Source: Betaproteobacteria bacterium
GTDB lineage: Bacteria > Pseudomonadota > Gammaproteobacteria > Burkholderiales > Casimicrobiaceae
DNA: 64,000 nucleotides
Direction of reading: 5' to 3'
NCBI GenBank assembly: GCA_013298765.1
Contig: JAAFJA010000004.1
Location: 124,001-188,000, forward strand
The notes under the pieces were generated by a model. It saw only the letters and a list, made by a program, of their open reading frames with translations. It was not told where the DNA came from and did not search any database. The stretch's first letter is position 1. Every line of letters begins with the position of its first letter. This document shows, one piece after another, positions 55,971 to 64,000 of this stretch. Position numbers and translations under genes: made by a program.

Positions 55971-57197
55971 TCACGCAACCTTCAACGCGCGACGAAGCGC
56001 AAAAAACGTCCAAACCAGCAACGCAACTTCAATTGCAAACACAAGAAGAAACGCCGTTTCATAACCGGCGGCAGCGTATCTTCCCGGCGTATCGGTCGGG
56101 TATCGATTCACGATCAAGCCGATGCACCATTGCAACACAAAACCTAGTCCGAACATCATGAAATTGATGATCGTAGAAAGTCGACCGGCAACGCCAATGG
56201 GAAACTTCGGTGTGAGCGCGGCGAATACAAGATTGCCCGCGACGTGGGTAAGTCCGAAAATCGTAAGCCAAAGCGCGGGCTGCGACGACCAAGAAAGCGC
56301 AAGCGGTAACAACCCCAGCACCGCGCCGATGCACGCGATGCTCGCAAAGCGCACCGGGTTACCGCCGCGGGAGGCGATGCGCCCCATCCACAGCCCAAGG
56401 AGCAGGTTCGATGCGAACATGCCTGCGGAAATCAACAAAAGATAGCCGCCAATGTCTCGCGGCGACATCCCCACCACATCAACCAGCCACGGACCGGCCC
56501 ACAAGCCCTGCACCGCCAAACCCATCGCATTGGTAAAGCACGTGATCGGCGCAATCGCCCAGAAAAGCGGCGAACGCAGCACGACTGACACCGGGACAGA
56601 CGCGCCGGTCGAGCTGCTTGCGCTGTGCCCCGGCGGATCGGGAACGATAAACGCCAACCAGAGCGAAACGCCAATCGAGAAAAAGCCCACAATCGCAAAC
56701 ATCTGCGACCACGTGATAAATCCCAACACCCAGAGCACCGGCGCGGTTGAAAGAATCGCGCCCGCGTTGCCCACTGCGAGCATGTAGCCGTTCATCGCGG
56801 GCAAACGCTCTTTCGCAAGCCACAGCCCAAACGTGCGCAGTGTTGCCATCAAACAGGCGGCAACGCCGATCCCGATCAGCGCACGCCCGAGGATGAGTCC
56901 GCTTGCAGAGGTGGCCATGGCGAACACGAAACACCCCGCAGCACAAATCAGCATCAACACCGATTCAACGCGCCGAGGGCGGAAACGATCAAGAAAGCTG
57001 CCCAGCGGTAGCTGTGTAAACGCAAAGGCGAGGAAGTACGCGGCGGTTAGAAAACCAAGTTGCGCGGCGTCGAGCCCGAACTCGCGGGTGAGCTGCGGCG
57101 CGATCGCGGCGTTGACTGTGCGCAAGCCGTAGCTGATGAGATACGCGCAGCCAAATGGCACGAACACCGCTAAATAGAAGCGCGCGTTAGCGTTCAT
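55971..57197 (-). CDS. Major facilitator superfamily transporter
   Basis: About 408 residues with 12 membrane helices. GYGLRTVNAAIAPQLTREFGLDAAQLGFLTAAYFLAFAFTQLPLGSFLDRFRPRRVESVL contains helices 1-2 and the MFS motif A-like loop; the central loop is near PDPPGHSASSSTG. Substrate unknown. The first gene of a two-gene transporter unit with the AEC gene. ATG 57197 is preferred to GTG 57215. Confidence 0.86.
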   Translation of the reverse strand: MNANARFYLAVFVPFGCAYLISYGLRTVNAAIAPQLTREFGLDAAQLGFLTAAYFLAFAFTQLPLGSFLDRFRPRRVESVLMLICAAGCFVFAMATSASGLILGRALIGIGVAACLMATLRTFGLWLAKERLPAMNGYMLAVGNAGAILSTAPVLWVLGFITWSQMFAIVGFFSIGVSLWLAFIVPDPPGHSASSSTGASVPVSVVLRSPLFWAIAPITCFTNAMGLAVQGLWAGPWLVDVVGMSPRDIGGYLLLISAGMFASNLLLGLWMGRIASRGGNPVRFASIACIGAVLGLLPLALSWSSQPALWLTIFGLTHVAGNLVFAALTPKFPIGVAGRLSTIINFMMFGLGFVLQWCIGLIVNRYPTDTPGRYAAAGYETAFLLVFAIEVALLVWTFFALRRALKVA

Positions 57198-57346
57198 CGT
57201 CGAGCGTGTGCGCAAGCGTCCGGCGCAGAAGCAGCGCAGTGCATGAGGCTGGTCAATCCAACATTAACTACTATTCGGTAGCCCTTATTCAATTTGGACG
57301 ATCGCTGCAACTTTATTGCTATCAAGATAAGTATTTTTCTGTTGCA

Positions 57347-57366
57347 TGCCCACAATAAAACGGGCA
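57347..57366. terminator. TGCCC/GGGCA hairpin after hslU
   Basis: TGCCC (57347-57351) and GGGCA (57362-57366) pair around ACAATAAAAC, with a lone TAGCCC at 57279. It lies beyond the hslU stop on the minus strand and belongs to the GCCC/GGGC hairpin family. Confidence 0.45.
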
Positions 57367-57379
57367 ATTTGGGTAAAAG

Positions 57380-58711
57380 CTAAAGGATGAATTGCGAAAG
57401 GTTTTCGTCTTTCACAATGTTCTCAAGTTTGCTATTTACGAATGCGGCATTCACCTCAATGATGGAACCCGTCAGAGAATCGGCATCGAAGCTCACGTCT
57501 TCCACCAGGCGCTCCATGACCGTGTGTAAACGACGCGCACCGATGTTTTCTTGTCGCTCGTTTACAGTGAACGCAATTTCGGCGAGACGCGTGATCGCAT
57601 CGGCTTTGAAATCGAGCGTGACTTGCTCGGTCGCCAAAAGCGCAGCGTATTGCTGCGTCAAGCTCGCATCCGTCGCGGTGAGGATGCGTTCGAAATCTTT
57701 CACCGTCAGTGCCGAAAGCTCAACGCGAATCGGAAATCGTCCCTGCAATTCAGGAATCAAGTCACTCGGCTTCGAGAGATGAAATGCGCCGCTCGCGATG
57801 AACAAAATGTGATCGGTTTTGATCGCGCCGTATTTGGTGTTGACGGTGGTTCCCTCCACCAACGGCAGCAAATCGCGCTGCACGCCTTGGCGCGAAACGT
57901 CAGCGCCGCTCGCTTCTTGTCGCGCGGCAATCTTGTCAATCTCATCGAGGAACACGATGCCGTTTTGTTCTGCGTTTTCGAGCGCTTTCGTACGCAGCTC
58001 TTCTTCATTGACGAGCTTCGCCGCTTCTTCGTCCTGGCAAACTTTCATCGCCTCTTCAACGGTCATCTTCTTGAGTTTCTTGCGCCCCTGCTGCATGTTG
58101 GCGAACATGCCCTGAATTTGTGAAGTGAGCTCCTCCATGCCCGGCGGCGCCATCACTTCCATCTGCGCGGCCGCTTGCTGCACTTCGATCTCAATTTCTT
58201 TATCGTCGAACTGACCTTCGCGCAGCATCTTGCGAAACTTCTGCCGCGTCGCACTATCGGTCGGTTTCAAATCATCAAAATTAACGGCGGTCGGCGGCGG
58301 CAAAAGCGCATCAAGCACGCGCTCTTCGGCTTGATCGAGCGCGCGATCGCGTACGGCTTTCGTCGCCTGTTCGCGCGTTTGCTTGATCGCCACTTCCACG
58401 AGATCGCGAATGATCGTGTCAACGTCGCGCCCCACGTATCCCACCTCAGTGAACTTGGTCGCCTCTACCTTCACAAACGGCGCGTTGGCAAGTTTTGCCA
58501 AGCGACGCGCGATCTCAGTCTTGCCCACGCCCGTCGGCCCGATCATCAAAATGTTCTTCGGCGTAATCTCGTTGCGCAAGGGCTCTGCGACTTGCTGACG
58601 ACGCCAGCGATTGCGAAGCGCAATGGCCACCGCCTTCTTCGCCGCGGCCTGACCCACAATGTGCCGATCGAGTTCGTGAACGATTTCTTTGGGGGTCATG
58701 AGGGAGGACAT
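57380..58711 (-). CDS. hslU: ATP-dependent protease ATPase subunit HslU (ClpY)
   Basis: About 443 residues, full length. [37 protein letters not shown], Walker A GPTGVGKT at residues 58-65, the I domain, [12 protein letters not shown] (Walker B) and the C-terminal ENLSQFIL that docks into HslV are all present. It unfolds substrates for the HslV peptidase. ATG 58711 is used; frames further upstream lack support. The usual partner hslV is not directly upstream: a metallophosphatase gene is there instead. Confidence 0.95.
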   Translation of the reverse strand: MSSLMTPKEIVHELDRHIVGQAAAKKAVAIALRNRWRRQQVAEPLRNEITPKNILMIGPTGVGKTEIARRLAKLANAPFVKVEATKFTEVGYVGRDVDTIIRDLVEVAIKQTREQATKAVRDRALDQAEERVLDALLPPPTAVNFDDLKPTDSATRQKFRKMLREGQFDDKEIEIEVQQAAAQMEVMAPPGMEELTSQIQGMFANMQQGRKKLKKMTVEEAMKVCQDEEAAKLVNEEELRTKALENAEQNGIVFLDEIDKIAARQEASGADVSRQGVQRDLLPLVEGTTVNTKYGAIKTDHILFIASGAFHLSKPSDLIPELQGRFPIRVELSALTVKDFERILTATDASLTQQYAALLATEQVTLDFKADAITRLAEIAFTVNERQENIGARRLHTVMERLVEDVSFDADSLTGSIIEVNAAFVNSKLENIVKDENLSQFIL

Positions 58712-58741
58712 TTGATCAATACAACGAAGTGATGGCGCTAT

Positions 58742-58773
58742 TGTAAAAGCCGCCTCGTACGCTCGCTGGCGGC
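58742..58773 (-). terminator. Stem-loop terminator after the metallophosphatase gene
   Basis: GCCGCC (58749-58754) and GGCGGC (58768-58773) form a stem; read on the minus strand it is followed by TTTTACAAT. It lies between the metallophosphatase and hslU, so hslU probably has its own promoter. Confidence 0.55.
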
Positions 58774-58784
58774 TCGATGCGCGT

Positions 58785-59762
58785 CTATCGCAAGTTGATG
58801 ATGTCAATCACGGGGGGTTGAAACAACCGAAGAGGAAAGCCCACAGTGCCAAGCCCGGCGGTCACAAAAACATGGCTATTCCCTTTTGTGTAAAGCCCTT
58901 GCTTGTACTTACCCTCGGTAAACCGCGAGAGGATGTACTCGGTGAGTATGGGCAGGTTAATCTGACCGCCGTGGGTGTGGCCTGCTAGTAGCAGTCGGAT
59001 CCGCGTATTGTTCAAGCGATCAATCGAGTCGGGGTTATGCCCCAGAACGACCTGCGGCGGCTTCGACGGGTCAAACGCGGGAAGATTGTCTTTCTTTGCG
59101 AAGCGGTCTCCGATACCAGCGATCCGCACTTGCTTCACTTCGACAATTTTTCCCTCGATGTTTTCCACGTTGAGTTGGGTAAGCGCTGCCTGAAGCTCTT
59201 CCACGACACGAATTCCAGGCATGCCCTCATCGTGATTCCCGAGCACAGCGATCACGCGATGCTTGCTCTTTGCAATGGGCGCGAGCAGCTCAAGTAACGG
59301 ACGTTGCGCTTCATCAGTCCAATCGCCGCCGACGGCTACCACATCAACGTCCAGTTGATTCAACTCATCGACAATCTGTTTCATCCTCGACTCACCATCA
59401 AATATGCCAATGTGCAGATCGGCGATGAACGCGATTCTTAGCGACGCACCAACCTCAATCGTGTGTTCCTGTACAACGATTCGCCGTGGCTCAATGTAGC
59501 GCGCGTAAAAGACGACGGCTGCGGCCAAGAGCATGGTGCTTGCAATGCTGAAGGCGCCCCACCGCCGCGCACGTAGGGCAACAATAGTCGTTGCAGTGGC
59601 GGCGAGCAGGTAGGGGATGGTGAGCCAAAAACCTTGAGTGAAGAAGACTCGATAGACCGTTATCTTGTGATGGTCCGGGCTGAAAATCATCGCTGATACA
59701 AAAAGTGCGCAGCAAATAATCGGGAAGTAGAAAAGCAGAGTGAGAGCGGTCGATAGTTTCAT
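58785..59762 (-). CDS. Membrane-bound metallophosphoesterase
   Basis: About 325 residues. Three N-terminal membrane helices (to about residue 95) are followed by a calcineurin-type domain: [33 protein letters not shown] and [15 protein letters not shown] supply all metal ligands. It resembles YaeI/YkuE-type lipid-associated phosphodiesterases. ATG 59762 is chosen; GTG 59780 is an alternative. Substrate unknown. Confidence 0.88.
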   Translation of the reverse strand: MKLSTALTLLFYFPIICCALFVSAMIFSPDHHKITVYRVFFTQGFWLTIPYLLAATATTIVALRARRWGAFSIASTMLLAAAVVFYARYIEPRRIVVQEHTIEVGASLRIAFIADLHIGIFDGESRMKQIVDELNQLDVDVVAVGGDWTDEAQRPLLELLAPIAKSKHRVIAVLGNHDEGMPGIRVVEELQAALTQLNVENIEGKIVEVKQVRIAGIGDRFAKKDNLPAFDPSKPPQVVLGHNPDSIDRLNNTRIRLLLAGHTHGGQINLPILTEYILSRFTEGKYKQGLYTKGNSHVFVTAGLGTVGFPLRLFQPPVIDIINLR

Positions 59763-59922
59763 AGTGGGTGTGGCGCGCACGAGCTAACTTCGCGCATTTC
59801 ACGTTGAGCGGAAGTGATTGCACGCGATACGATGCTATTCCGCGTGCGTGAAGCGAGTGTGAACTTCCCTCGCGATCACATTCGCCCATAAAATCTATTC
59901 GTCAAAGCGAGTGCACACCATC

Positions 59923-60729
59923 ATGGCTATTCTTCAAGACAAAAAAATCCTTCTCACGGGCGTTCTCTCGAATCGCTCGATTGCGTTTGGTATCGGCAAA
60001 GCATTGAAGCGCGAGGGCGCGACGCTTGCGTTCACCTACGCAGGCGAGGCCATGAAAGAGCGGATCGAAAAGCTCGCGCCTGAACTGGGTGGCGGGCTCG
60101 TGATGAGCATGGATGTCAGCAAGCAAGACGAAATTGACGCGGTGTTCGCGAAACTCAAAAGTGAATGGGGTGCGCTGGATGGCGTCGTTCACTCCATCGG
60201 CTTTGCGCCACGTGAGGCGATCGCTGGCGATTTTCTTGACGGGCTTTCGCGCGGATCGTTCAACACCGCAATGGATATTTCGGCGTACAGCTTCGCGGCG
60301 CTCGGCAAGGCGTCGCGCGAATTGATGCGAGACCGTAACGGTGCCCTGCTCACGCTTTCTTACTTGGGCTCTGTGCGCGCCGTGCCGAACTACAACACGA
60401 TGGGTGTGGCTAAAGCGGCGCTCGAATCAATCACGCGCTACATGGCCGCAACGCTCGGCCCCGAAGGCACGCGCGTGAACGCGATTAGCGCAGGCCCGAT
60501 CAAAACCCTTGCGGCGGCGGGGATCGCGGGCTTTTCAAAGATGCTCAAGAATTTTGCTGACGCCGCGCCGCTTCGCCGCAACGTCACCATCGATGAGGTA
60601 GGCAATGTCGCCGCGTTTTTGATGAGCGATTGGGCGAGTGCGATGACGGGAGAAATTCTCTACGTTGACGGCGGTTACTCGCAGGTCGCAGCGGGCATGG
60701 ATGATGGCGGCGAGAAGCCGCGCGAATAA
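59923..60729 (+). CDS. fabI: Enoyl-[acyl-carrier-protein] reductase (NADH), FabI
   Basis: 268 residues. The modified glycine loop GVLSNRSIAFGIGKALKREGA, HSIGFAPREAI and the catalytic LSYLGSVRAVPNYNTMGVAKAALES (Tyr...Lys) are diagnostic of FabI. It catalyses the last reduction in each fatty-acid elongation cycle and is the target of triclosan. Start at ATG 59923; GTG 59911 adds four residues. It ends against an inverted repeat. Confidence 0.97.
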   Translation: MAILQDKKILLTGVLSNRSIAFGIGKALKREGATLAFTYAGEAMKERIEKLAPELGGGLVMSMDVSKQDEIDAVFAKLKSEWGALDGVVHSIGFAPREAIAGDFLDGLSRGSFNTAMDISAYSFAALGKASRELMRDRNGALLTLSYLGSVRAVPNYNTMGVAKAALESITRYMAATLGPEGTRVNAISAGPIKTLAAAGIAGFSKMLKNFADAAPLRRNVTIDEVGNVAAFLMSDWASAMTGEILYVDGGYSQVAAGMDDGGEKPRE

Positions 60730-60856
60730 CCTCTCCCGCTGGGAGAGGTCGCGACGTAGTCGCGGGTGAGGGAAACGCGCAAGTTACCTTGCGTCAGCTC
60801 ATCCGGCGCTACCCCCTCACCCGGCCTTCGGCCACCCACTCGCAGGGGGCGAGGGG
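60730..60856. repeat. Long inverted repeat, GGGAGAGG family, copy 3
   Basis: Left hairpin CCTCTCCC-GCT-GGGAGAGG (60730-60748), inner GGGTGAGGG and CCCTCACCC, and a degraded right arm (GGGGGCGAGGGG, 60845-60856). It separates convergent fabI and the SDR gene and may act as their terminator. Confidence 0.82.
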
Positions 60857-60857
60857 T

Positions 60858-61625
60858 CTAAATTGCAATCGAGCGCCCACCATCCACGTTGATGGTTTGC
60901 CCCGTCACATACGTAGCGTCGCACACGAGGTATTTCACCGCTTCAGCAATTTGCGCCACGCCACCTTCGCGCTTGAGGGGCACGTGATCCAGGATGCGGG
61001 CTTTCTCTGCGGGATCAATTTGATCGTCATCTGGCCAGTCGATGGGCCCCGGGGCAACTGCATTCACGCGCACGTACGCCTCCCCCTCCGCAGTCGGCGC
61101 AAGATCGCGCGCGAGCGCATGCGTAAGCCCGCGTAGGCCTGCTTTCGCGACGTTGTAGATCACATAGTTCGCCATCGGTCGCTCGGCGTGAATGTCAGTG
61201 ATGTTCACAATAGAGCCGTTGAAACGCTTGAGTTCCGGCGCGGCGGCTTTACACAAAAAGAGCGGCGCTTTGAGATTGCTTCCGATGAGCTCGATCCATG
61301 CGGCTTCATCGACGGTATCAAGCGTGCCGCCGTAAAACGTGGACGCATTGTTAATGAGCGCATCGAGTCGCCCGAAACGAGCAACCACGGCTTGCACCAA
61401 TACGTCCAGCGCAAACGTGACCAGCAAGTCCGCTTGAAAAATTGCAGCGGAATTCGCGCGTATCGCGTTTAATTCTTTCGCCAGTGCGTCGGCGTCTGTT
61501 TTCGATGCGCGATAATGAATCGCAACACTGAATCCTTCGCGATGCAAGCGACGCGCAATGGCTGCGCCAACGCGTTTTGCTGCGCCGGTAATGAGCGCTA
61601 CTTTGGGGCCGTTTTCTACAGTCAT
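60858..61625 (-). CDS. Short-chain dehydrogenase, pteridine-reductase (FolM-like)
   Basis: About 255 residues. Rossmann motif VALITGAAKRVGAAIARRLHREG with the arginine (AKR) that favours NADPH, DALINNAS, and the catalytic YNVAKAGL (Tyr-x3-Lys). INVDGGRSI ends the fold. The TGAAKRxG/IHYR pattern is that of FolM/PTR1-type pteridine reductases, which reduce dihydrofolate or dihydrobiopterin. ATG 61625 is chosen: the longer frame to 61751 has no support. Its start codon overlaps that of the divergent methyltransferase. Confidence 0.85.
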   Translation of the reverse strand: MTVENGPKVALITGAAKRVGAAIARRLHREGFSVAIHYRASKTDADALAKELNAIRANSAAIFQADLLVTFALDVLVQAVVARFGRLDALINNASTFYGGTLDTVDEAAWIELIGSNLKAPLFLCKAAAPELKRFNGSIVNITDIHAERPMANYVIYNVAKAGLRGLTHALARDLAPTAEGEAYVRVNAVAPGPIDWPDDDQIDPAEKARILDHVPLKREGGVAQIAEAVKYLVCDATYVTGQTINVDGGRSIAI

Positions 61626-62778
61626 GGGTAATCCACTTTTCGATGTTGCTGATCGGGGACTCCCAGCTCCCGAAGCCTCAGTTCGCATGCATGGCGAAGC
61701 GATGGCACTCGCGATTGCCGCGCGGATTGGGACTTCACTCGCGCGCAGCATCTCGTTTGCCGATTTTATGCGCGCTTGTTTGTATGAGCCGAACCTAGGC
61801 TACTACACCGCCGGGGCCGCCAAGCTCGGCGAAGCGGGCGATTTCACCACCGCGCCGGAAATCAGCGCGCTTTTTGGGCGCACACTCGCGAATGCCTTCG
61901 CATCGATCAGCGACGGTGGCGTGATCGAACTAGGCGCAGGCAGCGGCGCGCTTGCCAAATCATTCCGTTCGGTGAACAAGCAACCTCGATACCGAATCCT
62001 TGAGGTGAGCGCAGACCTTCGCGAACGGCAACAGCGCGCGCTCGCGGGGCGCGACGTCGCGTGGCTCGACACCCTACCGCAAGAGATCGCCGGAATCGTG
62101 CTCTTGAATGAGGTGTTAGACGCTACCGCGTGTGAGCTCGTTCGATTCAGCGATGAGCGTTATGAACAAGCATTCGTTTCAGGCGATCAAAACGGCTTTC
62201 ACATCCAGTGGAAAGCGCTCACGAGCGGCGCGCTTTTTGATGCGGCCAAACACCGCATTCCTCCGATCGAGGGCTACACGAGTGAAATCAACCTTGAAGC
62301 TGAGGCGCTCACAGCCACGCTTGCATCAAGGCTTAGCGCAAGCGCAACAGCGGCGATCTGTTTCATCGACTACGGATTTCCTCGGCGCGAGTTCTACATG
62401 CCGTCGCGTCGTCAAGGCACGCTGATGTGTCATTACCGACATCGTGCGCATGCCGATCCGCTCATCCTGCCGGGCTTGCAGGACATCACGTCGCACGTAG
62501 ACTTCACCGCGATGGCCGAGGCTGCCGTTGATGCCCGCGCACAAGTCATCTCGTATTCATCGCAAGCGCGTTTCTTACTTTCGGGGGGCCTGCTCGATCA
62601 ACTACAAGCGTGGCAATTTGCCAACGAAAGCGAACGAATAGCGATCCACGGCAGCGTGCAAAAACTCGTGTCGCCGACTGAAATGGGCGAACTCTTCAAG
62701 GTGTTGATCGTTGGCAACACGCTGGCTGCAGAGCAATTGAGTGCGCTCGCAGAGATCGACGAAAGCTATCGGCTTTAG
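61624..62778 (+). CDS. MidA/NDUFAF7-family SAM-dependent methyltransferase
   Basis: About 384 residues. ISFADFMRACLYEPNLGYYTAGAAKLGEAGDFTTAPEISALFGRTLANAF, ELGAGSGALAKSF and the later IDYGFPRREFYMPSRRQGTLMCHYRHRAHADPLILPGLQDITSHVDFTAMAEAA are the signature of the DUF185/MidA family, protein arginine methyltransferases needed for complex I assembly in mitochondria. Role in bacteria less clear. The ATG at 61624 is used; 61687 is an alternative that would avoid overlap with the divergent gene start. Confidence 0.88.
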   Translation: MGNPLFDVADRGLPAPEASVRMHGEAMALAIAARIGTSLARSISFADFMRACLYEPNLGYYTAGAAKLGEAGDFTTAPEISALFGRTLANAFASISDGGVIELGAGSGALAKSFRSVNKQPRYRILEVSADLRERQQRALAGRDVAWLDTLPQEIAGIVLLNEVLDATACELVRFSDERYEQAFVSGDQNGFHIQWKALTSGALFDAAKHRIPPIEGYTSEINLEAEALTATLASRLSASATAAICFIDYGFPRREFYMPSRRQGTLMCHYRHRAHADPLILPGLQDITSHVDFTAMAEAAVDARAQVISYSSQARFLLSGGLLDQLQAWQFANESERIAIHGSVQKLVSPTEMGELFKVLIVGNTLAAEQLSALAEIDESYRL

Positions 62779-62797
62779 AAGTTTACCGAACATTTTA

Positions 62798-62860
62798 TTG
62801 GGGCTAGGCGTCGATATACTGTTTTATTGTTAACCACAATAAAGTAGATTTAGCCCCAAT
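62798..62860. repeat. Nested inverted repeat between convergent genes
   Basis: ATTGGGGCTA (62798-62807) pairs exactly with TAGCCCCAAT (62851-62860), and inside it TTTATTGT (62823-62830) pairs with ACAATAAA (62836-62843) around TAACC. Perfect arms at both levels. It serves as a likely bidirectional terminator and is the cleanest member of the GCCC/GGGC family. Confidence 0.75.
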
Positions 62861-62872
62861 CAAATAGTCTTT

Positions 62873-63292
62873 TTAAGACTGAAGTTGTTCTTCAATTTGC
62901 TCTGGTTTCGCGATCAAAAAACTGAACGGCCGACGACGCATTTTGAGCAACGCTTTGTCGTAGGTGAGCAGCGCATCTGCGTTTCCGCAAACCGCAAGCT
63001 CCAGAAATTTTTGGTCATCGCGATCACTGCATCGCGCCAAATCGGTGACCCGCAGCGGATCAATATCAACCCACTCAATGAACGGCCCGATGCGAGTGAT
63101 CGCCGCCTGAATTTGATCGTCATCAAGCGCGAACATCGGATAGCAAAGCACGCGCTTCAATTCCCGATACGTCGCCATCGACATCAACGGTTGATGGCGC
63201 CCCGCCTCCCACGCCTCGCGCAACGGCAAGTGTCGCGAATCCTTAAACACCAAGGCAGAGACGAGGACGTTGGTGTCGATAACAAGGCGCAC
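62873..63292 (-). CDS. PIN-domain toxin-like nuclease (putative VapC-type)
   Basis: 139 residues of the PIN fold: VIDTNVLVSALVF with the first acidic residue, TYRELKRVLCYPMF, SDRDDQKFLELAVCGNADALLTYDKALL with the remaining acids. This is the TIGR00305/PIN_3 toxin-like group. A RNA endonuclease role is expected. No antitoxin gene is recognisable beside it: the upstream 170 bp to the next gene has none. Confidence 0.83.
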   Translation of the reverse strand: MRLVIDTNVLVSALVFKDSRHLPLREAWEAGRHQPLMSMATYRELKRVLCYPMFALDDDQIQAAITRIGPFIEWVDIDPLRVTDLARCSDRDDQKFLELAVCGNADALLTYDKALLKMRRRPFSFLIAKPEQIEEQLQS

Positions 63293-63462
63293 GGCGGTTC
63301 AGCGGAAATCGGACGGACTCGTCCTATTTTCGCATTGATGCATGTTCTTAATCGTGGCGTTGAAAGGCAATAGTCAGTCTTTTCCATCCCATTCATCGCA
63401 ATCCACTTGCGAAGACAAGTCACTTACGTAGCATTCGGCGATCCTGACTCTGACAAAATTTC

Positions 63463-64000
63463 ATGCGCTTTGATCTTGCTATCACTCGGCTAATTTCTAT
63501 CGCAGCTATCGCGTCCTTGAGTGCGTTTTCGTCGCCGGTGGATGCGCAAAACCAGACAAAAAAGGCAGCGCCCACAGTAGTGCCGCCGATCAAAGTAATG
63601 ATCCTCGGCACGTATCACATGGCGAGCCCCGGCTTAGATGTCGTGAATACGCAGGTGGACGACGTGACGGAACCGAAGTGGCAGCGGGAGCTGGCCGCGC
63701 TCGCTGAACGGCTGGCGAAATTCACGCCGACAAAGGTCGCTGTGGAGGTGGTGTCAAGGGCGGATGATTTCGTTTACGCCGACTATCGAAAGTTCTCGCC
63801 CGCAGACTTTCTGAAAGACAAAAACGAGATCACGCAGATCGGGTTTCGGTTGGCGCATCGCATGAAACACGATAGCGTCTTCGCGATTGATGAGCAAAGC
63901 GAGGCGATAGATTATTTTCCGTTCGGGAAGCTTCAGGCGTACGTAAAGGAAACAGGGCGCGAAGCGGAACTAGCCGCTGTGACCACACGTTGGCAGGCGA
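63463..64000 (+). CDS. DUF5694-domain secreted protein, 3' end outside the window
   Basis: The open frame runs from ATG 63463 to the window edge (about 179 residues seen). A signal peptide (LISIAAIASLSAFSSPVDAQ) is followed by VMILGTYHMASPGLDVVNTQVDDV and AERLAKFTPTKVAVEVV, the DUF5694 pattern. A His/Glu pair in the first segment and HRMKHDSVFAIDEQ suggest a metal- or haem-binding EreA/ChaN-like fold, but no function is established. Confidence 0.72.
   Translation, partial: MRFDLAITRLISIAAIASLSAFSSPVDAQNQTKKAAPTVVPPIKVMILGTYHMASPGLDVVNTQVDDVTEPKWQRELAALAERLAKFTPTKVAVEVVSRADDFVYADYRKFSPADFLKDKNEITQIGFRLAHRMKHDSVFAIDEQSEAIDYFPFGKLQAYVKETGREAELAAVTTRWQA

Overview
The window is a 64 kb, moderately GC-rich chromosomal stretch from a betaproteobacterium, probably Burkholderiales or a relative. 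This is inferred from gene content: a Bug/TctC solute receptor, the rpe-gph-trpE linkage, an IPTL-CTERM surface protein, a PglL-type oligosaccharyltransferase, SlmA next to argB, a DUF2917 gene divergent from a GcvA-like LysR gene, and HrcA/CIRCE control of groESL. No rRNA, tRNA, CRISPR array, prophage or insertion sequence was recognised.

Layout. 1-4.7 kb: the tail of a Bug receptor, then a tightly overlapping homoprotocatechuate meta-cleavage operon (aldehyde dehydrogenase, extradiol dioxygenase, FAH-family isomerase/decarboxylase, hydratase). 4.7-15.2 kb: a sugar-acid regulon built around a 29-bp palindrome between a divergent lactonase and a long operon (IlvD/Edd dehydratase, HpcH-type aldolase, GH31 alpha-glycosidase, complete CUT1 ABC importer). 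It reads as import and cleavage of a glycoside followed by non-phosphorylative breakdown. 15.4-19.2 kb: an accessory, defence-like patch with DUF2087 and VF530 proteins, a membrane-anchored Mrr-like nuclease, a stand-alone SIR2-like protein and a HigBA-type toxin-antitoxin pair with its own palindromic operator. 19.3-21.6 kb: groES-groEL with a perfect CIRCE element. 21.7-28.7 kb: S41 protease, PBP4-type DacB, MarR regulator, cytochrome b561 and cytochrome c', and an enoyl-CoA hydratase.

28.8-36.4 kb: apaG, rpe, a glutaredoxin-like protein, gph and trpE-ltaE-trpG-trpD-trpC. A 17-residue leader peptide with four Trp codons starts on the gph stop codon, so the trp operon looks attenuated by ribosome stalling. 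A threonine aldolase gene sits inside the operon with 4-bp overlaps on both sides. 36.5-49.9 kb: IPTL-CTERM protein, PglL-like ligase, trmB, a 938-aa zinc metalloprotease lipoprotein, LysR/DUF2917 pair, GST, di-haem peroxidase and an orphan LivK-like receptor. 50.4-64 kb: miaB, a second orphan receptor, argB, slmA, two transporters, hslU (without hslV beside it), metallophosphatase, fabI, a pteridine-reductase-like SDR, a MidA-like methyltransferase, a PIN-domain protein and the start of a DUF5694 protein.

Between genes there are at least three repeat families: about 130-bp inverted repeats ending in CCTCTCCC/GGGAGAGG (10.7, 13.3 and 60.7 kb, half copy at 31.3 kb); paired AT-loop hairpins with GCCC/GGGC stems (about ten places); and a roughly 70-bp element on both sides of groEL.
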